Positions 21,175-32,341 of a stretch of DNA of 62,000 bases are shown here, one piece after another; position 1 is the stretch's first letter, and each line of letters starts with the position of its first letter. The position numbers and the translations under genes were made by a program. The DNA is from Mesostigma viride. Its lineage: Eukaryota; Streptophyta; Mesostigmatophyceae; Mesostigmatales; Mesostigmataceae. The notes under the pieces are model-generated. The model ran no database searches and was not told the origin of the DNA. It saw only the letters and a list, made by a program, of their open reading frames with translations. Location of the stretch: assembly GCA_009746045.1 (NCBI GenBank), contig RPFO01000097.1, positions 252,501 to 314,500 on the forward strand, in the 5' to 3' direction.

Positions 21175-22290
21175 TCACTGCTCCTTGTTGTCTTCTTGCT
21201 GACTGCCCTTTGAAGGCTGGCCTGCCTGGGACTTGTTGTTGTTCTTCTTGTTGTTGTTGTTATTCTTGTTGCTGCCCTGGCCCTGGGACTTCTTGAAGCT
21301 GGGACACTCCTTCTTGATGTGCCCCCACCCCTTGCACAGGTAGCATTGTATCTTGGACTTGCCCTGGCCACTGCCCCCATTGTCAGACGCGTTGCCCTGC
21401 TTGGGCTGACCACCCACCCGCCTGAACACCGACTTGGAGTGTGACCTCCTGTCAGAATCAGGTGAATGATCTCCCTTGCGCTTGTGATGGTTGCCCCTAC
21501 GCCCTCCTTGGCTTCGGTCAGCCTCAGACGTCTTGGAGCCACCCTGGGTACGCCCGCCTGCCTGGGTAGCCTTCACTGCTGGCACTCCACCCTCAAACAG
21601 CTCCTCTGCCTCGAGAGCTTGTTTAATGATGACCTTGTAGGCCTTCAGGGTAGAGTGTGGGGCACACATGACTTTTAAGGAGCCACGTGTCGCCTTATCC
21701 AGCCCAGAAACCTTGAGCCAGTTGGTTAGGGCTATGTTATCAGCGACATTAAAGCCGTGAGCCCTGCCCTCCTCAACCATCTTACAATAGTTGAGAAAGT
21801 TCTGGATCAGGTCCCCCTTGACCTCCCACCCTTGGTACTTGTCCTGCCAATGGATGCCGACCTTCTTTCGTTGGTCCTCCAGCAGCTCCTTCAGCTCAGC
21901 CACGTACAGTGCCCAGGCCTTATTGGCCTTTTTGCACTCCCTGGTTAGGTCCTTAATCTGGTCAGTACACTTGCCAAAAGTGCTACTGCCTATCCAGATT
22001 TGATAGTAATTTGTACCACCGTACAAGCTAGGGAACCCTTCCAATCCCTCCACAAACTCTTCAGCCTGCTTAGGCTTGGAGTCTGAGGTTACAGGCTGCA
22101 ACTGATTGACAATTAAAAGACCCTGTGTGGTAAGATCAAAGCCATGAATAGCTTGTGCATTATTATTATTGTGAGGAAGGTTGGTAATCTCTCCGGTAAG
22201 CCCCACGTCATCTACGTGAGCGGTTCCACTACCAGCACCCCCATTATTATTCCCACTGGCTGGACCCTTGCTACGGCGTCCCTCAGCCAT
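21175..22290 (-). CDS. copia gag with CCHC zinc knuckle
   Basis: This 371-residue ORF begins MAEGRRSKG and has an N-terminal acidic/Asn-rich stretch. A helical capsid-like region follows (about 70-230, including YYQIWIGSSTFGKC and LIQNFLNYCKMVEEG), then a basic Gly/Ser/Arg-rich segment and one zinc knuckle CYLCKGWGHIKKEC (C316, C319, H324, C329). An Asn/Lys-rich tail precedes the TGA. It is the structural protein that packages element RNA. Confidence 0.92.
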   Translation of the reverse strand: MAEGRRSKGPASGNNNGGAGSGTAHVDDVGLTGEITNLPHNNNNAQAIHGFDLTTQGLLIVNQLQPVTSDSKPKQAEEFVEGLEGFPSLYGGTNYYQIWIGSSTFGKCTDQIKDLTRECKKANKAWALYVAELKELLEDQRKKVGIHWQDKYQGWEVKGDLIQNFLNYCKMVEEGRAHGFNVADNIALTNWLKVSGLDKATRGSLKVMCAPHSTLKAYKVIIKQALEAEELFEGGVPAVKATQAGGRTQGGSKTSEADRSQGGRRGNHHKRKGDHSPDSDRRSHSKSVFRRVGGQPKQGNASDNGGSGQGKSKIQCYLCKGWGHIKKECPSFKKSQGQGSNKNNNNNKKNNNKSQAGQPSKGSQQEDNKEQ

Positions 22291-22460
22291 CCTGCACTAC
22301 CAGCTATTCAAAGAACACCTTAACAAAGCAGCAGAAAATATGTACAAAATTTTTGTGTCGCCACTGCCGCCTGCGCCGGTGTCGCTGCCGCCCCGCGAAT
22401 TGCCGCTGAAAATTCGACAAAAAAAATGTCGACGAGTACTGCAGAAGAAAATTAGGCCGA

Positions 22461-23171
22461 CTAGTAGTCAAGGCCCCTGAAGTCGCAGTACGTGTATACG
22501 AACTCACGATCCTCCATATCCAGCTCCGGACCTGCACCGGTATGAATTAAAACCGGCGTGCTCCCCGCCGCGTAAGTTGCGACGCGCCGACGCGCGACGA
22601 GGCGCAGAGGATGTGTAAAGATCGTCAATAATTCCCACCCCGCGGGAATCCACTCTCGCACAGAGGCGAGAAATGCCACCAGGTTAATTAAAACCTGGCG
22701 CTCGCGACTGCGTACGCCGCGAGTGAGCAGCGATAACAGCGCGAGATCCTGAAACAAATTTGTCGACACCGCCGGCGCGCCCCCCGTGCGTAGCGATGCC
22801 CAGTTTTGCAGGTTTCTCTGGTAACCGGTGAGTGAAGAGAGGACGTTGTCCAACTCCTCAATGGCAGTCGTGACTTCGGTCACCGACCGCAAACCTCCCC
22901 GCACCTGGACCGTAAATGTCGATAAAATGTTTCGAATCTGGTCCAACAGGTTGCGGATTGCCGGCACCAGTGCTGGCAAATCGGGGTCCTCGGGGTTATC
23001 CCCGAGCAATGCGTGAGCTGCACGCTGCTGACGATGAAGCTCGTCGAGCGAGACCGTTACTTCGTCGAGCAATTGCTGCCACGACGGCACCGTCGGTCTT
23101 GACGAAGAACCAGCCGGCGGAGCGGCTATTTCCTCATCGTCCGGAATCCGAAATTCTTCCGAATTTGGCAT
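22461..23171 (-). CDS. ORF0, accessory protein upstream of copia gag, unknown function
   Basis: The ORF has 236 codons from MPNSEEFRIPDDEE, starting 24 bases inside the 5' LTR boundary and ending 170 bases before gag, in a different frame. The first 45 residues are acidic and Pro/Ser-rich. The rest is predicted helical (LDEVTVSLDELHRQQRAAHA, LVPAIRNLLDQIRNIL, then a hydrophobic stretch LLSLLTRG...LINLVAFLASVREW). I recognise no domain. It is intact, which argues for function. Its position leaves room only for a very short primer-binding site. Confidence 0.6.
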   Translation of the reverse strand: MPNSEEFRIPDDEEIAAPPAGSSSRPTVPSWQQLLDEVTVSLDELHRQQRAAHALLGDNPEDPDLPALVPAIRNLLDQIRNILSTFTVQVRGGLRSVTEVTTAIEELDNVLSSLTGYQRNLQNWASLRTGGAPAVSTNLFQDLALLSLLTRGVRSRERQVLINLVAFLASVREWIPAGWELLTIFTHPLRLVARRRVATYAAGSTPVLIHTGAGPELDMEDREFVYTYCDFRGLDY

Positions 23172-23195
23172 CTTTTTGACAGAGCGTGTAATACG

Positions 23196-23812
23196 AGTTG
23201 TGAGGGTAAGAATGCCACGAATTCCGCCATGGTTCTTGCAGGAAGTTGCCTTTATTAACAATCAGGAAACACAGACGTAAGTCACGTCACTTCCAAGACT
23301 GCACGCAGCACAGACGACAGGGTCGCAGTGCCAAGAGAACGTGCACGCAAGAACTAGCGTCCCGGTGTGACCAAGTCACTCATATAGCTTACTAGGGACG
23401 CGTCCAAGTATTCAGCTGCACTGTCACAGCTGAACTGTCAATCAATTGATTACACAGACTCTGGCACGCCTTTGGCGCGCAGATCTATCAATTGTCCATA
23501 CGGCTAGTCCTGTGGACCTATCCGTACACTAGTCAGCATCAATTGTCTCATAGGTCCTGGCGCGCTACAGTGCGCCTACCTATCAATTGACCATCAAGTC
23601 CTGTACAAGTCCTGTCAACGTCCTGCGGACTATCAAAGTGACACTTGTACATCCTGTGTCCGTACGCGCCCACAGTGGCGCGCCGGGTACTGTCGGCACA
23701 GCCTAGGAAACGTCATAACTTTTACGTTCCTTAACCAAATGAGGCGTTCAAGGTGCCGTTGGAAAGAGCGTAACAATCTCTATCCATCTAACGTAAATCC
23801 TTTACGTTAACT
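23196..23812 (-). repeat. copia 5' LTR (617 bp)
   Basis: It is the partner of 15946-16599 and lacks the 37-bp SINE-tail insertion. On the element strand it starts AGTTAACG and ends CACAACT, followed by 24 bases (CGTATTACACGCTCTGTCAA...) before ORF0. The primer-binding site must lie there, but I cannot match it to a particular tRNA. Confidence 0.95.
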
Positions 23813-23817
23813 TAAGG

Positions 23818-24450
23818 GACCGCCTACACGCTGGACGACGACTTGACCTTGACGCAGCAACAACGGCGACGGGAGTTATGGCCAACCTACCTCCAGCTTT
23901 GGCAGACGGCGGGGCAGAAGCCGGTCTACTGGAAGGGGGCGGACATCTACGTCGCCCACAAGCCCTGGAAGGCGACCCCTGCAACCCCAGCCACCCCAGC
24001 CACCCCAGCCTAGGGAATATATAGCAGTAGTGTAGGCTAGAAAGCTTAGTGACGTGGCCATGTATGCCTACGTGATGGGCCCACACCCGCCCTTGCAATA
24101 GCCGTAGCAATGTCGAGTCATGCTTTGCCCATGCAGGGAGTTACTCCCTGCTGAGAGGCCATGTGTACCCTAGCTATAGCCTAGCCACATACCTTCCACC
24201 CCATGTGTCATGCAGGCCTTCTAGGCCCTCTCCTCAAGCCCCCCCTGGGTGCCTGTGCTTGTTTAGGAGGCATGAACCATCATGGAGGTGCAGGTGCACC
24301 TAGTGCACCCAGAGCAGGTGATAGTTGTACATCCTACACCTGCAGGTTGTCGCCCTGATTGTATTACAAACCCATAGATGCCCCTTTCTCAGGGCTATGT
24401 GTTACATATGCTCCCCACGGAGCTATGATTTTAATTAATTAATTAATAAG
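23818..24450 (+). mobile_element. 3' half of the copia-interrupted LINE: ORF end and 3' UTR
   Basis: From about 23826 the plus strand encodes TLDDDLTLTQQQRRRELWPT, then YWKGADIYVAHKPWK, then a short (PAT)n tail and TAG at about 24011. It is homologous to the ORF at 25138. The following 430 bases match the 3' UTR of the 14930-15878 copy and end TTTTAATTAATTAATTAAT. The motif resembles the C-terminal RNA-binding region of L1-like ORF1 proteins. Confidence 0.75.
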
Positions 24451-24689
24451 GTGTGGGGTGAGAAACTTTACTGCATGCTGAGCTAGGCTGGCAGCTGCCA
24501 GCGGCGAACACAAAAGGCCAACGCCGCCTTGGCTTGGCGTCCCACGCCAGCGAAGTAAAAACGCCAACCGGCTGCCAGGCGATCAGTGCGCACCGTGCCA
24601 AATGGCACCACGTGCGACGATGCTCCTGCACGCCTAGAATATAGACTCACGATGTGCAATGCAAAAGGCAACAAGCTCCTCTACCCGGT

Positions 24690-25137
24690 AGCTATTAATT
24701 AATTAATTAATTAATTAAAAACTCGTGCTCCCGTTGCATGGGGAGTCACGGAGCACCGAAGTGCTTTTAATCCCTGTGTGTGCACAACAGGAGGAAGGGC
24801 AGAGACCCCCAGTCTCCTTCATGCCAAAGGCATGCCACAGCTGCACTCGGGCACGTTAGCTAAACGGACACGCTAACGTACGATCCGGCAATCTGTGGGT
24901 GCTATAAGACCCATGTGAGCATGGCATAACAAGGAGCGTGGGCGAGTAAACTGTTCATAGCCAAGACGTAGCATGGCTGTACAACAAGGACTAAGCTAAG
25001 GCTACATGGCTGGTTGTGTACCGTGCGTTAGCGGTGCACGTGACTAGGTATGTTGGCGCGGCTAGGCAAAGGTTCTAAGCATGGCTGCCATGGCGGCAGT
25101 GACTACCAATGGATACAAGCTAGGGCTATTAGCTAGT
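24690..25137 (-). mobile_element. 3' UTR and TTAATTAA tail of the minus-strand LINE
   Basis: Reading down the minus strand from the ORF stop at 25138, the 3' UTR ends GTGCTTTTAATCCC...(near 24765) and then a (TTAA)n tail at about 24694-24717. The sequence near 24720-24840 is shared with the fragment in VTC4 intron 3 (near 4010-4125). The 24450-24690 stretch outside the tail has no gene. Confidence 0.75.
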
Positions 25138-25800
25138 CTAGCCCGCGGGGGGCGTCCACATCTTGTGGTTGATCATCAGGTCCCCGCCCCTCCAGTACAC
25201 CTTGGGCTTCTGGGGGTCCTGCTTGTGGCGGAGGTACTCCGGCCACAGGTCGCGTCGCTGCTGCTGCTGAGCGGGGGTCAGGTCGTCGTCCAGCGTCCAG
25301 GTGAGGTCGTGCAACCGCTTGCGACGAGAGAGGAACCGCTGCTTGTCCTCACGGGAGGGGAAGGTGAGCAGAACTGGTGGGGGAGCTGCCTTGTCCCGTG
25401 AGTGGGGAAGGCGGTGACACCCACGCAGTTGTACCTCACCTACCAGGCCCATGAGGGTAAGGAGCTGGTCCTTGAGCTCGTCGGCAAGGGCGGTTGACAT
25501 CTCACGTACCTGGCTTCTGGGGGAAACGACGCAGCACCACTCGGCACTCGCGGCGAGCGCGGTCGGTGGCCTCCTGTTGGTTGGCCTGGCGGTGGTCCTC
25601 CAGCTCCTGGAAATTCGTGGCAATGGCGTCGGTAGTGGAGGCGGTCGCTGACCGCAGCAGGTCCGCATAGGAGAGGGGCGGGAGGTCGCCGGGCAGCATC
25701 ACAACGGTCTGAAAGTGCCAAAAAACACCCATCTTACTCCTCCTAGCTGCACTAATATTCGGATGATGGTCAAACTTGGTGGCTGGCTTCTCCATGGTAC
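25138..25800 (-). pseudogene. LINE ORF1-like protein (frameshifted)
   Basis: In one frame (about 25795-25502) it encodes LSYADLLRSA, a coiled-coil-like stretch (TNFQELEDHRQANQQEATDR) and RECRVVLR. A frame change near 25500 is followed by VREMSTALADELKDQ..., VLLTFPSREDKQRFLSRRK and LDDDLTPAQQQQRRDLWPEY then VYWRGGDLMINHKMW and a stop. The coiled coil, RRM-like and C-terminal order is that of L1-type ORF1 (nucleic-acid chaperone) proteins. The 1-base frame shift suggests a dead copy. Confidence 0.7.
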
Positions 25801-28260
25801 CCAGATTTACTGTGCCAAGTCACACCTTGGTTGGCCACTTGGTGCTCACAGAATGGTGACGTCCAAAAGCATAAAAAATGCCGAAATTGCCAGTTTTATT
25901 CATAATTAATTCCACAAACAACACAATTAATGTCGTTTTGACCTGGAAATGGGCAGACACATTAAATATAACATATGCAGCTCAAGTACTAAGTTGCACC
26001 CGAAATAGAGATGGGATGGCCAGAAATTATGCTGTCAACCGTCACAAATACGGTCATTTGGAGCATTTTATGGATCATTAAATGCACCCAACAGTGCAAA
26101 TGAGCTCAGATTAAGCTGGAAGTAAGCAAACACTTTACTTGCAACATCTGCAGGCTGGCTGCAAAGTTGCACCTTGATTGAACACCAACTAGTTACATGA
26201 TTCTGCTGTCACGCGTCACTCTCGCGCAAAATTTGGATATATAATGCACCACAGGTAGCGCAAATGAGTTCAGACAGAGCTGAAATTTTTAATGCAATTT
26301 AAATAGAGCATGCTGAACATGATTGCCAAGTATTACCTCAGTCACACCACAGATGACGATGTGTCACAGTGACACGTGACAGCAGCCAACATCATATAAT
26401 ATTTCCTTACAAGTTCATACCCCATAACAGTACGAGCTGAGGTAAGGTTGAACTCCAACTTGGTTATCTCCACCCATACATGTGGCATGCACTTCATCAT
26501 GGAAATACATGAACAGTTGTCTCTTTGATACATCAATAGTATTAACTACCAACATTCCAATGGTGGGGCGTGTTGAGAGAGAGCAACTAGTTGGCAAGTC
26601 AAATAGTGGTTCGAAGCAAACATGGCTGCACACTACATTTGCTTGCAGTTGCTATCTAACATCTCTAGCACATTAACTAGCCAGCTAGCTCGCATGCCAA
26701 ACAATCTTCTAAAGGTGCATGGGCATTTTTTTATGTGTTGTTCATCGTGCACCCTGGACTACCAATCCTAGTGAAGCATGGGCTATGCACGGCAGATGGA
26801 GGATGTGGCCATGGGCATGCCATGAGCAGATGCCAGCGAAGGTGCTGGCAGCAGGCAGGTCAGGCAGCAGTAGTGGGATCTAGTGATGCAGAAGAGAGTG
26901 GCACATGTGGTAGAAAGTAATGCAGATGGCAGTAGTATGGCCAGTGGCACGAGGCAGCGATCATGAAGGCTATCGTTATGCAGATAGACGTTATGGTCTA
27001 GCCTTGAGGTTATGTTGCTACTGCTGCATGATGGAAGGGAAATTTATGTGGCAGGTGGCACGGTACAGCCAACAGTGGTGTAGTGTGCAAACCAACTCAT
27101 TGGGGTGGGCTTGTGGTGAAAGCTCTCCATTCAGATTTCCGTGGCAACACACCAGGTCATGATATTCTGTGGTGCTGGCAAGTGGTAGTGACAGATTGAT
27201 CATGCCAGTGATTGATAGCAATGGTGAGCAGTAGGGTGCCTTCTTTGATACTACTGGCATTATCTGTTGTGCCAGGTGCCAGCTATGTCAGCTGCCGATG
27301 CTGCTAAATGTGGCCCCAGTTTCTGGTGCTACGATAGAAGAGATGAAGAGGGCCGGCAGGAACTTGTGGCTGCAATCACGATCAAGGCTGCGATGGGCGA
27401 AGTCAATATGGCAGATTGTGGCAGCAATGGTGCAGGGCCTGGCGTTATCGTTAATGGCAGATTCCATACTGAGTTGTAGGGACACTGCCAGCAGTTACAC
27501 CAACAGGCGAGACTCATGGTGGTGGACGTTGCTCCTGGTGGGAGTCTATAATATCTGTCACATGGGTATGCGCACACGATGCACCTGGTGGTCCTCCATG
27601 CTAACGACAGGAATGTTGGTATTGCTATGCAATCGTGGCACTGCTAACAACGGCGTAACAGTGGTAGGTGTGTTGGGGTGGTGGGGAGTGATGTGGCAGT
27701 GGTGTGGCAGCAAGCACTTTGGTAATCGTTATTGTGATGTTGTTGTGAGCCCGTAGAAGGTGTCCTGGTGAGATTCATGCCTCTTACGCAATGCTGTAAG
27801 CCCATTGTGCACTCTGTTGTGCCCGCAACAATATTCATCATCATAGGCAGCAACCATATCAAAGACAAATCAGCCCCCTTCCATGTATAGTACTTAATTC
27901 TCAGCCTGCTTCAACATATCTGAATGTAACAAGGGCAATGAATCCTGGGTTTCCCAAGGCAGCAACAACATCTGCGCACTTCACATACCTGGGCTCCCCC
28001 CTGGTTTCTTCGTGCCTCCCAGCCCCAGATCAGAACACGCCGCCCATCATTGATAAACATGGTGCATTATAATCTGGCCAAGGAAAGAGGTTGAAATACT
28101 TACCAACAGGTCCGCTAAAGTGGAGCCCCAGCAGCGTGTTGTATGGCCTGTGAAAGCTGGATAAGCTCCAGGGTTGCACATCAACACACCTATATGTGCT
28201 GACTGTTGAATACAGGACATGTACCTTCTGTTTGTTGCCTTCAGGCTCAGCTTCCTACGC
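25801..28260. other. No gene recognised (AT-richer, then GTGG-rich)
   Basis: 25.8-26.7 kb is AT-rich with no ORF above 70 codons. 26.7-27.8 kb is rich in GTGGCAG/GGTGGT with short overlapping ORFs on both strands and no domain. I see no repeats with other parts of the window. Confidence 0.4.
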
Positions 28261-29113
28261 CATGAATTACACTTGGAAGAATGAACAGGCGCACATCACG
28301 CTGTTTGGGGAGGCTGGCCATGGCTTACGTCTCCCTCTCGAGCAGCGATGCTTGACGAGGCGTCCGGCGTAACATGAACGAGGCGCTTTCACGAGCCTCG
28401 GGGAAAGAGACAGGCAGAAAATCTGGAAGGGGAACGGGGCTGGCTTCACCCTACCTTGGATCCGGATGCCGAAAAAGCAGGTTCCACTGTACAGCGTCGA
28501 CTCAACCAGCGCAATGCGTATTCATGCTTCATTTCGCAACGATCGCAGGCGATATTCAGTGATGAGCGCAGGTCTACACTACAGAGCCAGCAAAAAATCA
28601 GGCTGGGCTTCGCTCTAGAAGTTGTTGAAGCGCCCTGCGCAAATGGGATGACAAAAATGAAAGAAACGAGGGAGTGGCATATTTTTACGTGCGTTGCCAT
28701 GATCAGCCCCGCACGCACCCTCCCGGCAGTTCCAACTGCTGCGGCAACGAGGCATTTACAATGGCAGTCGTTTTAACAAAAAGTTTTTCGGTCAAAATTT
28801 TTTGAATTAGTCATAGAACCGTGCGAGCGGCTTACCTTGAACTACACTGTCGCCGTTTTCGATAAGTTTCCGGTGTGACTTTTTGGGGGTCCACTGCAAA
28901 ATGCAGCGGACCTGACCCGACCTCGCGAAAATGCCCGCCCTTTTTCTGTTTTCCTGAAAAAATGGACCGATTTCTTTAGGATAAAAAAATATCTACGTGA
29001 AGTAGATGAGTTATGAAGGCTCAAAATGAATTCGCTGTCCGTAATGTGTTCTCAGGACGGTCGCTAGGATTTTCACGGCCGCCATGGGTGCTGCGTGACT
29101 TTTTGCCTCGTCG
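28261..29113. other. No gene recognised
   Basis: There are short overlapping ORFs only (longest about 106 codons at 28456-28776, plus strand), without recognisable similarity. Confidence 0.35.
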
Positions 29114-30788
29114 TCACCTTCCCGCCCACCAGATTTTCGGGATCTCGCGCCAATTTGGTGACGGAGTAAGATGGTCGTTTTTGGCGGGGCTCGGACCGTT
29201 GTGATCCAGCCGGGGTGGCTGGGATGCGATGGTGGCCGTCTGCTCCGCTATCTTTGGGACCTGTGATCGAGGCCAGGGCCTCGGTGTGAGCGGTTCAATG
29301 GCTTCAAGCTTCTTCATGAGCACGCCGCACTTGCCCTCCACCTGGTTGAGGCGAGAGACAAGTGCAGCGTGCGTCTCAGATGCCTGCGCCGCGGTGTGCA
29401 TCGCCGTGAACTGGGGTTGGAGCTTGTGGACGACCTTGGTTTCCACATTGGAGACCCGGGCCTCCACCATGTTGAGCGTCGTGTTCAGCGAGGTCAGCTT
29501 CTCGGCCAACGGCCAGGTCACGTGCTCCTCCAGCACTCTGCCCGGTAGCTGGCTATAGTCGCCATGTGCTAGCAATGTACCGGCGTACGTTAAAAGTTGC
29601 AAGGGCCAAGGATGCCTGCGCCGGGCCCAACCCGACAGGGGAGAACGGGGACGGGTGATGGGGGTCAGGATGCAGCGGAAGGTGGGGGTGGGGATGGAAC
29701 GGAGGGGAGGGAAACGGATGGAATAGTGCTTTTCATCGCATGGATTTTGTCCTGCAGGTGTAGGATGCGAGCCTGCTGCCTGCTCGGGGTAATCGGGGGG
29801 GGGGGGGGGTTGATTGCGCAACGCCGAGCCTAGCGTTACTAGGTAATCTAGCAAGCGTTTTGTTTTACGAATCTGACAGCCGGTTGACACGGATGTCGTT
29901 CTAGCCCGAAATACCGGCACCACCATGTCTATCACCCGACTAGGTCGAGGCATGAGGGTGGAGCGGGGGGGGGCTGTTTAGAGGCTAGCTGTCCCCGAAG
30001 CCTGGTACCGGCGAGCTAGCCGACGAGGAAGGTTGTCTACCTACTGGCACCACCAGAGGCAGCACCCTTCTTACTAGACACCGCGCGAGACTCTGCTCCC
30101 GGGGTGTTAAGCTGAACACCGTTAAAGAATGCTGCAAAGGAGCCATCCTGCATGGAGCAGACGCATCTTAGTTAGTGCGCTTACCCGGTGTCTGTTGCGC
30201 CCTCACCGCCTGGACGCCGGGGCTGTTCCACACCGCGCTCCTCGCCTTCAATTGCGCCGGCGTGTAGTCCTCGTCGAGGCTAGCTTTAGTCGGTGGTCAT
30301 GAGCAGGCGATCCGTGCTCCCAGCAAGCTAGATCGAGGCGTTTGTCGTGTGCACATGGATGCCATATGGTGACGACGACCCAGCCCATAGGGCTGCAGGC
30401 AGCCGAATGGCTCGTTCAATGACCATACGGTTCCTGCATGAGCTGCATCACACCCAGAAACGGCAAGAGTGCTTGCTGTCTCATTTGCTTTTGCATGCTC
30501 GCCTGTCTGAAAGTTCTTGATTACAATATTGCGTCGGCGTTGTTTAGTACTGGGATCTGTGAGACAGCAGCTAGCGGTAGCGGCAGACTTGGTGGCCGCC
30601 TGCTGAACAATTGCAATCAAGTTCTTGCCGGTAACGTCGGCGAACGAGGTAGGTTTGGCGGGGGCTGCCAGGGCTTTCATCAGCTCCAGCAGTGAGGCCG
30701 TCGTAGCAGCAGACGCCCGTCCGCCATGGCCTTGATGTCGCCCTGCACGTACAGACGTAAGAGACTGCGTTCGGCTCTGCAACAGCAC
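29114..30788 (-). pseudogene. Probable second LINE ORF1-like remnant, broken in two
   Basis: The minus-strand ORF at 30788-30297 contains TSFADVTGKNL...KQRRRNIVIKNF, a pattern typical of LINE ORF1 (SYADV... then RRNIVI... at the start of the RRM-like fold). A downstream minus-strand ORF at 29953-29114 contains a heptad-like stretch (LAEKLTSLNTTLNMVEARVS, VSRLNQVEGKCGVLMKKLEAIE). No reverse transcriptase part is visible. This is called from pattern only; the two parts may not belong together. Confidence 0.4.
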
Positions 30789-31491
30789 GGTAGCATCGTC
30801 CGCGGGGGCTGGCCTGGCGATGGCCGGCGCCGGCAGCTCGACGAGTTCAGGGCAGCACGAAAGAAGACAGGCTGTAACGACTAAAAACGATCATCAGCAT
30901 CATCCATAGTCCAAATAGTAGTATGAAAGATCTTTTACCTGGGTTGCCTTCCTGAGTCACAGATCTTCAAATATCCAGGCAACGTTGAGATGGAGATTCC
31001 ACAGCGCACGTGATTTAGGAAACCACACCCCTTGTAGACACAAAGACAAGCTTGTGCCCTAGACTTCTTCGATCTGTGGAACTGAAAGTAGTCTAGTATC
31101 AAAGCCTGGGCCTCTTATGAATGGACAACAAAGACAAGCTTGATTATACCATGATGGATCAAAACCAACGTGTCAACAATGGCGACCCCACGTCCTTGAT
31201 ATTGATGTGCTTGTCGAGCATGCTTCAACCTTAGCCTGAAGAGAACCCATCAAAATCATGGAATTCTAAACGAGATCTTCGTATCCATCCTAGTCACACA
31301 AAACAGAACAACACTGACCACACACAGCCTGGCAGAATCTAGACATAAGATCCTGAATCTGCAGTAAGCACTAAAGTCCGGCCCCAAGGAGCATTTAAGA
31401 CTTGGTAGTACCGACCAACAAACTATAACCCCACGTGGATCAGGCCACCACCAATAAGGGCTTCTAACAGTCGGTTGACAAAGTACAAGTT
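30789..31491. other. No gene recognised
   Basis: No ORF with similarity and no strong repeat. AACAAAGACAAGCTTG-like words recur near 31040 and 31125 within 100 bases. Confidence 0.35.
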
Positions 31492-32018
31492 TCAAGTACC
31501 GCCTTCTTGGAAAACCTCATAACTTTCTCTATACTGATCCAAAAGTCCTCGTATAAAAGCCAAACGTTCACAAAACAAAGGATGTAACAACAAATCATTT
31601 TTGCTTGTTACACAGGCAAGTCGGCAATCCTTAGGCTCCCACTGAGGCCACTCATCCGAAGCAGCCTCCATAACCTGGCCGCTGCGAGGCTTGGGAATCG
31701 GGGCGTCGTGTTCGTTGCGGAGCTTCAGCACGCGTAGCACAGCGGCGTCGTTGAAGGCGAGTAAGGCAGCGATGTCGTCCAGGCTCAATTGCTGGCCTGG
31801 CGTGTATAAGGATGCAGGAATGTTGTCCGGCAAGGAGGATTCAACCGCCATTTGGGCTGCTTACGAAGTCTTGGGTCACTCTTGTGAGCAGCGTACGTTC
31901 TCGGCGGCGACAATGTCGTTGGCGATTTTGTTAATTTTCGGCAAATCTGGGCATCAAGAGAATCGGCGACAGAAGCTGAAGACGATGCGGGGACCTCCAT
32001 ATCTACGTTTGATAGCAC
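31492..32018 (-). CDS. Hypothetical ORF pair, possibly mobile-element derived
   Basis: A 119-codon minus ORF (MAVESSLPDNIPASLYTPGQ...EVFQEGGT) is preceded in another frame by MEVPASSSASVADSLDAQIC. The sequence is protein-like (mixed composition, GC3 as in the host genes), but I recognise no domain. It sits among element remnants. Confidence 0.3.
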
Positions 32019-32170
32019 CTAGACGATGCCAGGGGGCGCAGGCGCACTGATCATGTGCGTGGTGCCGCCATAATGTGCAGAAAAATAGCGAGATCTGCTG
32101 GGCAGGCTGATGTCGATAGCTTGATAGCTTGAAAGGTCGATAGCTCGACAGCTTGATCGATAGCTTGATA

Positions 32171-32341
32171 GGCATGCCACGGAGTACTTTGCTGATCTCA
32201 TAGTAGTAAGAAAAAATAACAGCACAAAATTGGGGCATGATATGCAGACGATATTTCTTTTCAAATAACTTTTATAAATGTCAATATTTTATTAGGAGAC
32301 AACTACTATAATGAGATTAGCACAGCACTCCGTGACATGCC
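32171..32341. repeat. Inverted pair of dispersed-repeat ends (about 38-bp arms)
   Basis: GGCATGCCACGGAGTACTTT...CATAGTAGT (32171-32207) is mirrored by ACTACTATAATGAGATTAGC...ACATGCC (about 32303-32341). The same word with its neighbours (CTAATCTCATTAGAAAA, AAATATCGTCTGCATC) recurs at 52335-52475, 53704-53795 and 53983-54066. It looks like two 3' ends of one element family meeting head to head rather than a MITE, since no target duplication is evident. Confidence 0.65.

Larger units (their letters stand above)
15941..23817 (-). mobile_element. Complete Ty1/copia LTR retrotransposon, nested in a LINE, 5-bp TSD
   Basis: LTRs lie at 15946-16599 and 23196-23812. The direct repeat TAAGG flanks them (15941-15945 and 23813-23817), the 5-bp duplication usual for copia integrases. 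On the minus strand the order is 5' LTR, ORF0, gag, TGA, pol, about 0.95 kb of non-coding sequence, a purine tract, 3' LTR. By eye the LTRs are identical apart from one 37-bp difference explained by a SINE-tail insertion, so the element is young. gag and pol are undamaged except for the single TGA between them. Confidence 0.95.

Noticed and set aside
32171-32341. MITE with 38-bp inverted ends
   Set aside because: No target duplication, and the arms match 3' ends of a (TTAC)n-tailed dispersed repeat, so a head-to-head pair of element ends is simpler.
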